Part shown: positions 55,324-64,000 of the stretch, in pieces
Layout of the letters: every line of letters begins with the position of its first letter
How positions within the stretch are numbered: the first letter of the stretch is position 1
NCBI RefSeq assembly: GCF_000151315.2
Contig: NW_011887303.1
Location: 556,719 to 620,718 of the forward strand
DNA: 64,000 nt
Direction of reading: 5' to 3'
Source: Capsaspora owczarzaki ATCC 30864
Taxonomy: Eukaryota; Opisthokonta; Filasterea
Program-made: the position numbers and the translations under genes
Notes under the pieces: generated by a model
The model's input: the letters and a program-made list of their open reading frames with translations, nothing else
Told to the model about the DNA's origin: nothing
Databases searched by the model: none

Positions 55324-56232
55324 AGCGTTGATTTTTTCGTATTTGCTGATCTCTGTGGCGTCGTGAACAGAGCGCAGAGACAGTGGCAAAATAAAAGCAA
55401 CAGCGACAACAGCAACAACAGCAACAACAATAATCAGTCAAAAACCAATTGGACGAGGGAGTGCAAAGTGCGGCGTTCTTTTGAGGGTTGGCGAGTTTTG
55501 GTTTTTTTTTTTTTTGTTTGGCTGGCCCCTCGACACCGTTCTTCCGCCCCACACCTAGCCGTGATGTCCCCAGCCTGCCCATTGCCTAGAAGAACAGACT
55601 TCAATGCAGCGCGGATGAGGGGATTGATCAGTCCGACTTTGCCTTAGCGACGCAGATTGAAAAAAGCAAAAAAAAAAAAAAAACAAAGTTCGTTGAAGAA
55701 CGCACGGAATTTGGTTTTGACGACTGAGCTGCTCGTGTTTGACGACACGAGGTTTGATGTTCAAATTCGACACGCAGCACATCTCTCATGTTCGGACTAC
55801 ATTTGGCAGGTGCACATCTCATACCTCGGCACATCCCACTCCACGCTCAACCCCGCAACCCAACCAAATTTCACTCAAGCGATCGAGTTTGCGAATTTTC
55901 TCTCGTGACTCGCCGTCAAGCACTGCGATGCAGTCGGAATAAATTGAACAATTGAACTTTTTTAACCGTAAGCGATGAGCTCACAACGAGGGGTTCAAAT
56001 GACGCGTTGAAGTGTTCGACTTGTTTACCGCTTGTATTTGGAAAGTACGCTCGTCAAAAAGCGCGCAAACAACATTTACTCAGCATGCAATCTCAATACC
56101 TGTACATGTCAACAACAAAGCTGACCACTTCCCCCCGTCAAGAAACCATCCACTGGGACAACAGAGACGGTCTTCAGCTCTTCAGTGGCTCCAATAATGA
56201 ATGAGCTGGAAATCGAGCGTTTTGACCCGCGT
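55324..56232. other. Intergenic region between the two LRR paralogues
   Basis: About 900 bp. It holds an AAC/GCAACA-type repeat near 55390-55435, T- and A-runs (55501-55515, 55668-55683) and no supported gene. It should contain the promoter of LRR-A and the 3' UTR of LRR-B. Confidence 0.5.
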
Positions 56233-58281
56233 TTACACAAGCAGCGCCCACGCCGTCACCACAACGCTGGCAAAGGTCATCAGTGCAGTCGTAGAATCGG
56301 CGGCCGTCTCCGAAGCACCGTTGCCGTACGGAACGTATGGAGAGTCGATCGGCGGCGGCGGGACGTACACGGAGGACTCTGCGGGAGGAACATACACGGA
56401 GGACTCTGCAGGGGGAACATACACGGAGGACTCGGCCGGTGGGATGTAGGTGGAGGGCTTTTCGACGGACGAAGCATAGTACGAGTAGCTCGGAGGAACG
56501 GTCAAGCACGGGTTGTTTGTGTCGCAGTACAGGCAGTCTGTGCCGCAGCAGGCTGTGGCAGAGCCGCCGTAGCAAGTCTTGCACGTGTAGTTGCAAGCTA
56601 ATCGTTGGCGACAAGCAAGTCCAGCGATGAGATCAACCAATTTGAACCGGACAAGCAACCAGTGCCTACAAAGTGAAACTCACGAAGCGGAGATGCCGGG
56701 GGTCCATAGGTGCTGGGAGGCGCAGCATATCCCGTAAAGTAGTTGGGCTCAAGCTTGACGAGCGTCAGGTTGGTGAGACCGTAGAACAAGCCCGGGGGCA
56801 GGGTGGTCAGGTTGTAGGCAGAGTACAGGTACCTGCCCAAAAGTAACAAAGTGTGGATCGCCATTTTAGTGCGAGAATGGACTCGGCAATGTCAATGCGA
56901 TGATACGTACAGTTGGTACAAGCCGGTCAGCCCGGTGAAAGCATCAGCGGGGATGCTCGTAATGTTGGTCCACGACAGGTACCTAGGGTTGTTTTGTGCA
57001 GTCAACATCAGCCAAGGCTCAGGAGCTCAGGGCGTTTTCAAAGTCACGTTGGCTCCGAACTCTTACAGAATCTGAATCTTCTTGGTGTTGGTAAACCACT
57101 TGGGCCAGACGTGCTGAATCTTGGTGTAGTTGAGGTTGCTGTCCCAAAAAACCGAAAAAAATGAACAAACAATCAAGACCATTTCATTGCCAGCCACTGG
57201 AGCGACACGTACAGATACTCGAGGTTGGTCAGGCTTGAGTACGCATTCTCTGAAATGTTTGCGACACTGCTGTTGTAGCAAGACCTGCGGGGAACCAACA
57301 TGTGAGGGTGAGACTGCAGAACTGAATGCGATAATTCCAAGCCAGACTAAAAACGCACAGGAAGGTCAGCTCGCCGAGACCAGTAAAGCAATTGTCGTTG
57401 AAGACCTTGACCTTGCAGTAATCCAGCCAGCTACATTGCAGAACGGTTGAAAATGAGTACGAAAGCTTTTGCTCTTTTCCCCACACATGTTTTTTGTTTT
57501 TCGCCAATTCCTACAGCGCCTTCAGCTTGGGGCACGGAGAATAGACATTGTCAGGGATGGTCTCAAATGTCGTGTTAATCAAACGCCTGTGGAAAGAAAT
57601 CAGCAATGAGCACGACGAGTGGCAGCGAAGTTGGGGTTTCTCGCTCGGCCATCTTACAAGACACGCAGTTCCGAGAGACCGGCGAATGAGTTTGTCGAGA
57701 GCTGGGAGATCGGGCAGTGCGAAAGGTACCTAAGGGCATGCCAGCACTGTTAGCTCAAGCTCGAGAGCAAACAACAGGCCAATACAAGAACGTACAGATT
57801 CTCCAGAGCGCTGAGGTCGGAGAACGAGTTGTCCGGAATCGATGTCAGCTGCGTAAAGGTGAGGTTCCTGTGCGGAAGCGAAACGGAAGGTGAGGACTTC
57901 TTCCAGACCAGCCGAGCGTTCGCCTGCACCACTTACAAGGTCTTCAAAGCGGTCAGGCCGGCCCAGGCGTCGACACCAATCTCGTTGATTTGAGTGTTGG
58001 ACAAGTCACTTGATTGGTGGTCCAGAACGATGCAGTTCAGTAAATACTTGTCGATGAACTTACAAAAAAGTGCAAAACTAAACAAACAAAAACACTCACA
58101 GCAACACGGTCGTCGAGGGAATGGCCGTCGGAATGGTCGTGACTGTGCTCTGGCAGTTGGTGACACTGTCGGCGCCGCAAACACAGACAGTGCAGGCGTC
58201 ATCGGCGAGCGCACGTCCCGAAAGACACGCCAGACAGACAAGCAAGAACAGCGCAAAGCGCGTGGAAGATTTAGAGTTCAT
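56233..58281 (-). CDS. Secreted, probably GPI-anchored LRR protein B: eight 72-nt LRR exons
   Basis: Eleven exons give 423 residues in frame: first exon 58100-58281; eight 72-nt LRR exons at 57937-58008, 57796-57867, 57658-57729, 57515-57586, 57359-57430, 57213-57284, 57067-57138 and 56911-56982; C-cap exon 56684-56832; last exon 56233-56597. The signal peptide is followed by DACTVCVCGADSVTNC, matching paralogue A. The C-cap reads NLTTLPPGLFYGLTNLTLVK and TGYAAPPSTYGPPASPLR, and the Cys cluster ends CLYCDTNNPCLTVPP. The stalk has three copies of PPAESSVYV before a hydrophobic end (MTFASVVVTAWALLV) with no charged tail. It is a tandem paralogue of the 51-55 kb gene with fewer repeats and a different stalk. 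A surface role is inferred. Confidence 0.92.
56911..58008 (-). repeat. Eight-unit single-LRR exon array (72-nt exons)
   Basis: All eight exons are exactly 72 nt and in the same phase as those of the neighbouring paralogue, with introns of 66-84 bp. The LRRs are more diverged from each other than those in paralogue A and include residues such as WPKWF in place of the NAF block. Confidence 0.9.
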
Positions 58282-59098
58282 GGACGAAGCGTTTCTGAAA
58301 TCAACGAAACCGGAAAACGAGGTGAGCCTCCCCAAAATTACTACTTGCGCTGCGAAACGTGCGCACAAAAGGGGTGTGTATGTGTATGTGCATGTGTGCG
58401 TGCAGTTGTGCGCACTCTGTTCGAAGCGAAAAGGTTTTTTTGGTCGTCGACGTGCTAACTTTTTATCACACATCAACTCAGGTTTCCAAAGTCGGAAAAC
58501 TTCCCGGCGAGAATGGCAAACCTTGACGACACGCCCCTCCACATGGTTGATGTGGAGCCAACGGGTGGCGTTGATTTGTTTGTCAAGAAAACAAACAAAA
58601 CAAAAGCATGGCGATGGAAAACCTTTCGTCAGCCAGCGAAAAAGCGAGAATAAGGGGCGTTTCGGATTTCGGTCTCAGGTGTTTTTTGTTGCCATTCAGG
58701 TATTGGGCACCATCGCCCCATGGACCGTGCATTGAACACCACACTCACCACAATATAACACGACAAAGATGGTGTTCAGGCCTTTCCCAAAAAACAAGAC
58801 TGGCGTTTCTCCATTGCGCATGTGTTGATGTCGACGGGTGCGAAAGCGCAACGATTCAACCGGGGTGGCGTGGATTGCGATTTTTCCAGCGTTTTACTTT
58901 GGTGAATTGATTTTGAACATTCACCCTTGCTGTCTGAGTTTTTTTTTTTTTTTTTTTTTTCCCATCGTTTTGCCACATCTCTCTCGCGTTTTCCCTTCCC
59001 TGGTTTGTTCCTTTCCCTTTCGTTCCTTGGCGTCCCGCCTCAATCAATATTAACGCAAGTACCAAACCAATCTCAGCGCATGCTCACTTCTCAATATC
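58282..59098. promoter_or_regulatory. Divergent upstream region of LRR-B and EMC5
   Basis: About 820 bp. A GT-rich stretch lies near 58375-58410 and a T-run of about 22 at 58939-58960, close to the EMC5 start. Small open frames here show no recognisable product. Confidence 0.45.
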
Positions 59099-59934
59099 AT
59101 GCTGACTCGGGTTGCCTTTGTGCTTGGCGCGCTGCTGCTGTTCAATGCCGCGTACTCGACCGTGCAATGTAACCCAGCGTCGCTCCATCTTTGATTCGAG
59201 TGATTCGCCCAAAGCACTCAACTCACCTGAATCTGACTTGAAACTGCTTTTAGATCGCAACTTCCTGAAGATGGCCGAGAAGGACCAGAGCGGGCTTCCC
59301 ATTGACGTGAGTGTGTCGCTCTGCTGCCGGACGATGACGCCGCGACGAGATGGCCCGAGTTGCATGTCACATTGCAGTCCACACTCAAAAGTGGCGCATG
59401 CAACAGTGGAAGGGCGCAGGGAGAAGAGGAGAAGGAGAAGGGGGCAATGGAGAAGGGGACGACTCTGGACTCGAGCCCCTTCTCTGCCCTGCTCTGCCCT
59501 TGCTGGAGCGAAGGCGCAATGATGGATGACAATATGCGAGGCATTATGCAATATGGACGCGGATGTCGATTGGATGGGATAGCGGGGTTCGTCAAAACGG
59601 CTGCTCTCCAATGCACCGCTCGCTCATGCACGCTGACCATTTGCACAGATCGTGCTGCAAACATTGGCCGCCATGGTTCTCGCTACATGGGCAATCGTCG
59701 AGTACACTGCGCCATTCAAGAATATTCACGGATCGAACGAGCGAGTGTACGTTGCTTTTTCGGTCGATGCAAAGCTTTTGTATTTCAACTCGCTCACTCT
59801 CTCGCTCGCTGCTGCCAAATCCCTTCGCTTGCATGTTCGGGTGCTGTAATCACAGACGGTACGACGCTGTCGACAATCGACCAATCTTCTACTCCTTCCA
59901 ACATCGTGGGGCTCTCTTGTTCAAGAAGCAATAA
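59099..59934 (+). CDS. MMGT1: ER membrane complex subunit 5 (MMGT1)
   Basis: Four exons (59099-59168, 59254-59306, 59649-59746, 59856-59934) make 99 residues in frame. The first exon encodes a membrane segment (AFVLGALLLFNAAYSTVQ). The next reads YRNFLKMAEKDQSGLPID, and the third begins IVLQTLAAMVLATWAIVEYT, reproducing the family block SLPIDIVLQTL. The C-terminus FYSFQHRGALLF matches the family's FYVFNHRGRVLF. EMC5 is a core subunit of the EMC insertase, which places transmembrane segments into the ER membrane; it was earlier named a magnesium transporter. The protein is shorter than human (131) because the C-terminal tail is missing. Confidence 0.9.
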
Positions 59935-60244
59935 GAAAATGTTTGCTCGACCAAACTGTCCCGTCTATTGTCACATTACATACAAATCACATTTACAGGA
60001 GCAGGGAAAAATAACACACGATGCGCGCATTTCGGGGTGCAAAGGCACTCGAGCAGGGAATCAACTACAGAGTACAAAAAAACGTCTCAAACTTAAAAAA
60101 AAAAAGTCTTCCCGCTCTCCAAAAGCAACGGCAATCGCAAAGAAATAGCAATAAGCGTGACACAGCAGCGATCAAGCAATTGAAGTGAAGAAAATCAAGC
60201 AGAAAAAAAACAAACAGCGCTTCAACAAAAAAACATCGAGCGCA
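59935..60244. other. Convergent 3' region of EMC5 and GOSR1
   Basis: About 310 bp, A-rich with several short A-runs. No gene is seen. Confidence 0.5.
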
Positions 60245-61242
60245 TCAACGACGAAGCGCGAACAGCAGCAAGAAAATTAAGCATGCTGCAATGACCAGAC
60301 CAAGAATAATAGCGTCACGCCGTTTGCGCAAGTTGATTTTCTGCATGAGGTTGTTGAGCTGGGGAAAGCGGTCTGTTATGCGTGGCGACCAAGTGAGTTG
60401 AAGAAACTACAACAAACGAACAAACCACCAATCCAAAACGTCAAAAAATGCGGCGACTCAAACTTACTGAAAACATTGCCCATTCGGTTGTTGATGTTTT
60501 GAAAGGTACTTCGCTGCTGAGCCATCGACTCCTTGGCGTTAATGGCGATACTAAATGCAGAACAGCCAAAATATATGGTAAAAAATGAGCGCTTTTGCTG
60601 TTTCAAACAGCGCATCAAGCGCACGCCTTACCCAATGGCATCATCGGCCACACGCTGGGAATTCATAAGATGCTCATTCTCTTTGGCGAAATAGTCGGAG
60701 CGACGTTGGAGACCCGAGCTTGCCTTGAAGGACGAAATGTCCCGTCGGACCGAGTTTAGCAAGTCGTCGCGCTCTCGATTGGCCAGGAGCGTGGACTTTG
60801 TTTTTCGAAACTCTTGGGTGTAGTCTGTGAGGATGTCGCGATGCCGCTGCAGCGTGTGCACGAGCGCGGGGTTTGAAAACTGGCTCATGTTGACATGTTC
60901 GGTCATGGCCTCGTTCACATTGGACAGTTTCACCAGCAACTGCTCCAGCTCAATTGCCATCGTGTCTGCCACATGTTCGCTTGTCGACGCCGCCAGCAGC
61001 GGGACGCCATCCGCCTGCGACGACGATCTGAGAGAGTTTGATTTCAAACAAGGGGGTGAGTTTGACAAACCCCCAGGCAAACGTTCTCCTTCACACTGTA
61101 CTTTTTTTTTGCTTTGTTCGATCTTCTTCAATAATATCTTACGTTGCATGATCGAGCCCTGAAAACCCAGCAGCGAGCTTGCCGAACGAGACGAGCTTTG
61201 TGTCAATCTCGTTTTCCAGCTGACGGGCTTCCCGTCGCAGTT
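60245..61242 (-). CDS. GOSR1: Golgi SNARE GOSR1/GS28 (first exon not found)
   Basis: Four exons (61143-61242, 60632-61027, 60468-60550, 60245-60372) read in frame and cover all but the extreme N-terminus. They show LRREARQLENEIDTKLVSFG, MAIELEQLLVKLSNVNEAM, HTLQRHRDILTDYTQEFRKT, a Qb-SNARE motif with its central Gln in SMAQQRSTFQNI, the basic LMQKINLRKRRD and a C-terminal anchor ILGLVIAACLIFLLLFALRR. GOSR1 drives ER-Golgi and intra-Golgi fusion with syntaxin-5-type partners. The start Met should lie in a short exon further right (up to about 61700) that I could not place; the phase requires it to end one base into a codon. Confidence 0.88.
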
Positions 61243-61848
61243 CTGCCAAGTGTTCAAAACAGCGGGTACGCGTTAGTGAGTTTGTTGCATCTGAAGCATC
61301 CCTCAACGCTGCCGCGAGGAGCTGGAGACGCTCACTGTGCCGCCATTGCAACAGGGCCAAAGCAAAGTTGTGACGTGGATGCGAAGCGCGTCTTGCCCCC
61401 ACTCTCCCAGACGCTCGGCGCCACCTTCCACTCAAGCCTCAATCCAATGGCCGAAGCATTGCTGATCGCAAAGGGGTCCTTCGGGGGTTTATTGCCGCTC
61501 GCTCGGTGGACGACAACCAAGTTCCATTCACTTCAGCCAACACTTCAGCCCTCCGGACTGACCGACCCCTCCGACCGACCGTGCGTTCTCACAACAAGAG
61601 CAACGCTGCCTCTTGCCAAAAGCAAAGCCCCAATGAGGCGGGAGTTTGATCAGAGGAGATGAAGAAACTCGCTGACCTTCAGCCCAGTTTCCACTCATTT
61701 GCTTAGAACTTGAACTGAGCCAAAGCCAAAGTCAGCCAAACAACACAAAGACAATAATACACACGTTCAATGGTACATGTCTCTTTATTATAATGTGGAT
61801 TTCTGAGCACCTCAGTCTCACTTTTTTTCCAATACAAACACACACACA
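61243..61848. promoter_or_regulatory. Region holding the missing GOSR1 first exon and the SmG promoter
   Basis: About 600 bp between the first recognisable GOSR1 exon and the SmG ATG. No confident coding exon was found. The genes are divergent, so both promoters should lie here. Confidence 0.4.
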
Positions 61849-62761
61849 ATGTCCAAGCCTGCGAATCCGGAGTTGAAAAAGTGCGCCTTTCCCCGAACCC
61901 CCAACCCCCAAATCGCTTGCAGTGTTGCCTTGTTCTCTCCATCGACCATGCCGGCGGCAGAGTTGAGCAGAAGCGCGCGCGAGAGAGGGAGAGAGGGAGA
62001 GCAAAGAGGGAGCAATGGAAGGCGAGATCTCGGTTGCTTTCTATTGCTCGTCGATCGAGGACCGGCCTTGGAATGAGGCGGGGCGGATGACTGGATGTCC
62101 TTCTTGAAGTTGATTGGACCTGGATGTGAGCCTTGAGCTGCGGGGGTTGTAGGGGACGGTTGGTCTATGCAGCATGGATGGCAATGGTCGTCCTATGGTC
62201 GTCCTATGGTCGTCTTCCCCATATCCCTCCGCTCTGACTGTGACTCTCGACACTTTGCTCATTCAATAGTTGCAACATTTCTCACTCATCTTTTGATTTT
62301 CTGATCTTGTTGGCTTTTTTTAGGTTTCTTGACCGACGTGTCATTCGTACGTTTTTTGTTTCACGCTCAAGGCTTTTTGAACATCGTTGCAAGCGCACAT
62401 TACAAGTGCGAGTTAGAATGTTGCTGACTTACTGTGGAACGTTGGTTTGTATTTGGAATGCTTTGTTGTTTTTGTTTTGGTTTTGTGGGGGTGATGCAGT
62501 CAAGCTGAACGGAAACCGTAAGGTCAGCGGCATTCTGCGTGGTTTCGACCCCTTCATGAACGTCGTCCTCGACGAGACCTTTGAGGAGGTGTCCGAGTCA
62601 GAGCGTCACGAAATCGGCATGGTGGTGAGTGGCCTTGTTTGCTGTTGACACTTGCTTGTTGACTGCACATCATAAAACTCATCTCGTGTGTGTGTGTGTG
62701 TCAACAGGCCATCCGAGGAAACAGTATCAACATGGTCGAAACCGTAGACCGGTCAGGCTGA
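61849..62761 (+). CDS. SNRPG: Small nuclear ribonucleoprotein G (SmG)
   Basis: Four exons (61849-61880, 62324-62346, 62500-62624, 62708-62761) give 77 residues; human SmG has 76. The product starts MSKPANPELKKFLDRRVILK and continues LNGNRKVSGILRGFDPFMNV, with Sm2 motif AIRGNSINMVE. SmG is one of seven Sm-ring subunits of spliceosomal snRNPs. Exon 2 is a microexon of 23 nt (coding FLDRRVI with flanking split codons), and intron 1 is unusually long for this window (443 bp). The start is fixed by the MSKPxxPELKK family N-terminus. Confidence 0.95.
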
Positions 62762-62998
62762 GGAAGGTTGTTGTGCTGCCACTTTTGCTTGTATGATGAA
62801 TTCAAGTTTGAATTGCTGTGCGTTGTGTTGTGCTTCCTGCTTCCCCCCCCCCCATAAACATGTTAAGTCCTTTTGGGTGGTCTTTGATACTTGCTTCTGG
62901 CAACGCTTGTCTGTTTGCACGGAACTGAGAGCGCTGCTTGAACAACAACCATAAATCATTTGTACTACCAACAAAAACAAATCTCTGTGAATCACCCA

Positions 62999-63304
62999 TC
63001 AAGCCCGCGATTTGCTCTTTTTCGATGACTTTGGCGTAGAAGCAGCAGGAGCAGACTGTTCCGTGTCCATCTCCATCACATCCGCGCTCTTGCTGCTGCT
63101 GCTGCTGTGCTTGGAAGGGGTCTTGGCTGTGCCATTGTCACTGCTGACGCTGTCGTCCGCAGACGCGCCTGAAACACGCTGCTGGTGACTTCGGATGCCT
63201 TGCTCGAGCACGCCCAGTTGGCTGGCGGTGGTTGCTGGCACGTTCAGTGCGTTCGCATGGCGCAGGAACGTTGCGAGCTGGCGACCAGCCTGCGACGCGG
63301 ATAT
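62999..63304 (-). CDS. 3' terminal exon of an unrecognised gene
   Basis: An open exon of 101 codons, after a good acceptor (TTTTTGTAG) at 63305. It begins ISASQAGRQLATFLRHANAL, continues with NVPATTASQLGVLEQGIRSH and ends in a Ser/Lys-rich tail (SSKKSKSRA). I do not recognise the family. A helical segment followed by a disordered, possibly nuclear-targeting tail is all that can be read. Upstream exons would lie to the right, toward or beyond the assembly gap. It is partial and could be wrong in detail. Confidence 0.45.
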   Translation of the reverse strand: MSASQAGRQLATFLRHANALNVPATTASQLGVLEQGIRSHQQRVSGASADDSVSSDNGTAKTPSKHSSSSSKSADVMEMDTEQSAPAASTPKSSKKSKSRA

Positions 63305-63886
63305 CTACAAAAACAAAACCGAGCGCGCCATCACTCGTCAGTCACATGTGCTCTCTGCTACTACAATACGGGATGAGGAGTGTGAGTGAGGGGGTAGCGG
63401 AGGGGGGGGGCGTTGGATCATCGTCCTCATGGCACACACTCACACACATGGTGCACTCACTCTACCCCCCCCCCTTCAAGAGGCTCAGATCAGGTCATCC
63501 CCGCCGCTCACACACACACTTGTTGTTGGCTCTCCTTATCGACTATCAGCATAGGCGGGCAAGGCGGGCAGAGTTCACTCACAGGGGTCGAGTTCAAGAC
63601 TTCCATTCGAATTTGTGTGTGTGTGTGTATGAGAGATTCAGTGAGTCAATTGTCAAACGAGGAATATAACTGGACTGAATAGTAATAGTAGTAATAGTAA
63701 TAGTAATAGCAATCATGTCCATGAAGCGTCAGTAGAAACCGAGTAGCTGAGAACTCCCGCGCTCAACTTCCAAATCATCATCATCCTGGGCCCCCCCCCC
63801 TTCTCAAGTACGCTTCCCATGTCACATCATGATTGACTGCATGAATCCCTTTTGTGATGATGCACTTCAGTCTCTCTTCTTTCGTC
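63305..63886. other. Low-complexity stretch before the assembly gap
   Basis: Contains G9 and C9-10 homopolymers (near 63401, 63470, 63791), CA and GT repeats and a TAGTAA repeat near 63681-63708. It is possibly intron or intergenic DNA of the unrecognised gene. No coding exon is supported. Confidence 0.5.
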
Positions 63887-63986
63887 NNNNNNNNNNNNNN
63901 NNNNNNNNNNNNNNNNNNNNNNNNNNNNNNNNNNNNNNNNNNNNNNNNNNNNNNNNNNNNNNNNNNNNNNNNNNNNNNNNNNNNNN
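63887..63986. other. Assembly gap of 100 N
   Basis: Exactly 100 consecutive N, the conventional length for a gap of unknown size. The 14 bases after it cannot be assumed to be close neighbours. Confidence 0.99.
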
Positions 63987-64000
63987 AGGGTCTCCAAGCC

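Noticed and set aside
51824-58008. Regular repeats spaced about 150 bp, looking like a satellite or CRISPR-like array
   Set aside because: The repeated parts are 72-nt coding exons with splice signals and diverging LRR sequences; the spacers are introns. The host is eukaryotic.
1-64000. tRNA, rRNA or other structured RNA genes
   Set aside because: None were recognised by eye on either strand; a covariance-model scan (tRNAscan-SE, Infernal/Rfam) would settle it.

Overview
This window reads as nuclear DNA of a unicellular relative of animals. Nearly every gene has short GT-AG introns (mostly 60-170 bp) and is recognisable by its animal counterpart: HPS1, SNRK, TANGO2, TRAPPC11, MTHFR, DOLPP1, DDX47, EMC5/MMGT1, GOSR1 and SmG. 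Genes are densely packed on both strands, and long poly-T or poly-A tracts and microsatellites lie between them. A filasterean such as Capsaspora is my best guess. This is an inference from gene content, intron style and the many leucine-rich-repeat (LRR) genes; no ribosomal or organellar marker is present to prove it. An assembly gap of 100 N lies at the right end.

Layout. 1-3627: the 5' part of a Ty3/gypsy-like LTR element on the minus strand, running off the left edge. 4129-7899: a minus-strand LRR gene of the RI/NLR class in which twelve LRR exons are 84-nt units (one is 81 nt), with a polyadenylated retroposed insertion in one intron. 8445-9763: TANGO2. 10078-11967: a syntaxin. 12193-13400: a Fyv7/CCDC59-like ribosome-biogenesis protein. 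14111-19373: TRAPPC11. 19460-22362: MTHFR. 22815-24443: a sugar-porter-type MFS transporter. 25102-29287: HPS1. 29710-37593: a giant intronless ankyrin-repeat protein. 37753-38790: DOLPP1. 39312-40100: a bacterial-looking short-chain dehydrogenase. 40419-42255: a PH-domain protein. 42626-48118: SNRK kinase. 48487-50957: DDX47. 51244-55323 and 56233-58281: two paralogous secreted, probably GPI-anchored LRR proteins. 59099-59934: EMC5. 60245-61242: GOSR1 without its first exon. 61849-62761: SmG. 62999-63304: the 3' exon of an unrecognised gene.

The most striking structure is the exon layout of the LRR genes. In the 51-55 kb gene, 22 consecutive exons are each exactly 72 nt (one 24-residue LRR), all in the same phase and separated by introns of 61-96 bp. 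Its neighbour has eight such exons with matching N- and C-terminal cap exons. The RI-type gene near the left end uses the same one-repeat-one-exon plan with a different unit (84 nt, 28 residues). Any of these exons can be gained, lost or skipped without breaking the frame, so the loci look like modular, rapidly diversifying surface or sensor proteins.

Many of the other genes serve the secretory and endolysosomal system (syntaxin, GOSR1, TRAPPC11, HPS1/BLOC-3, EMC5, TANGO2, DOLPP1). I see no sign that they form a regulated cluster. Several sit as divergent pairs over short shared upstream regions (TANGO2/syntaxin, Fyv7-like/TRAPPC11, MFS/HPS1, DOLPP1/SDR, GOSR1/SmG).
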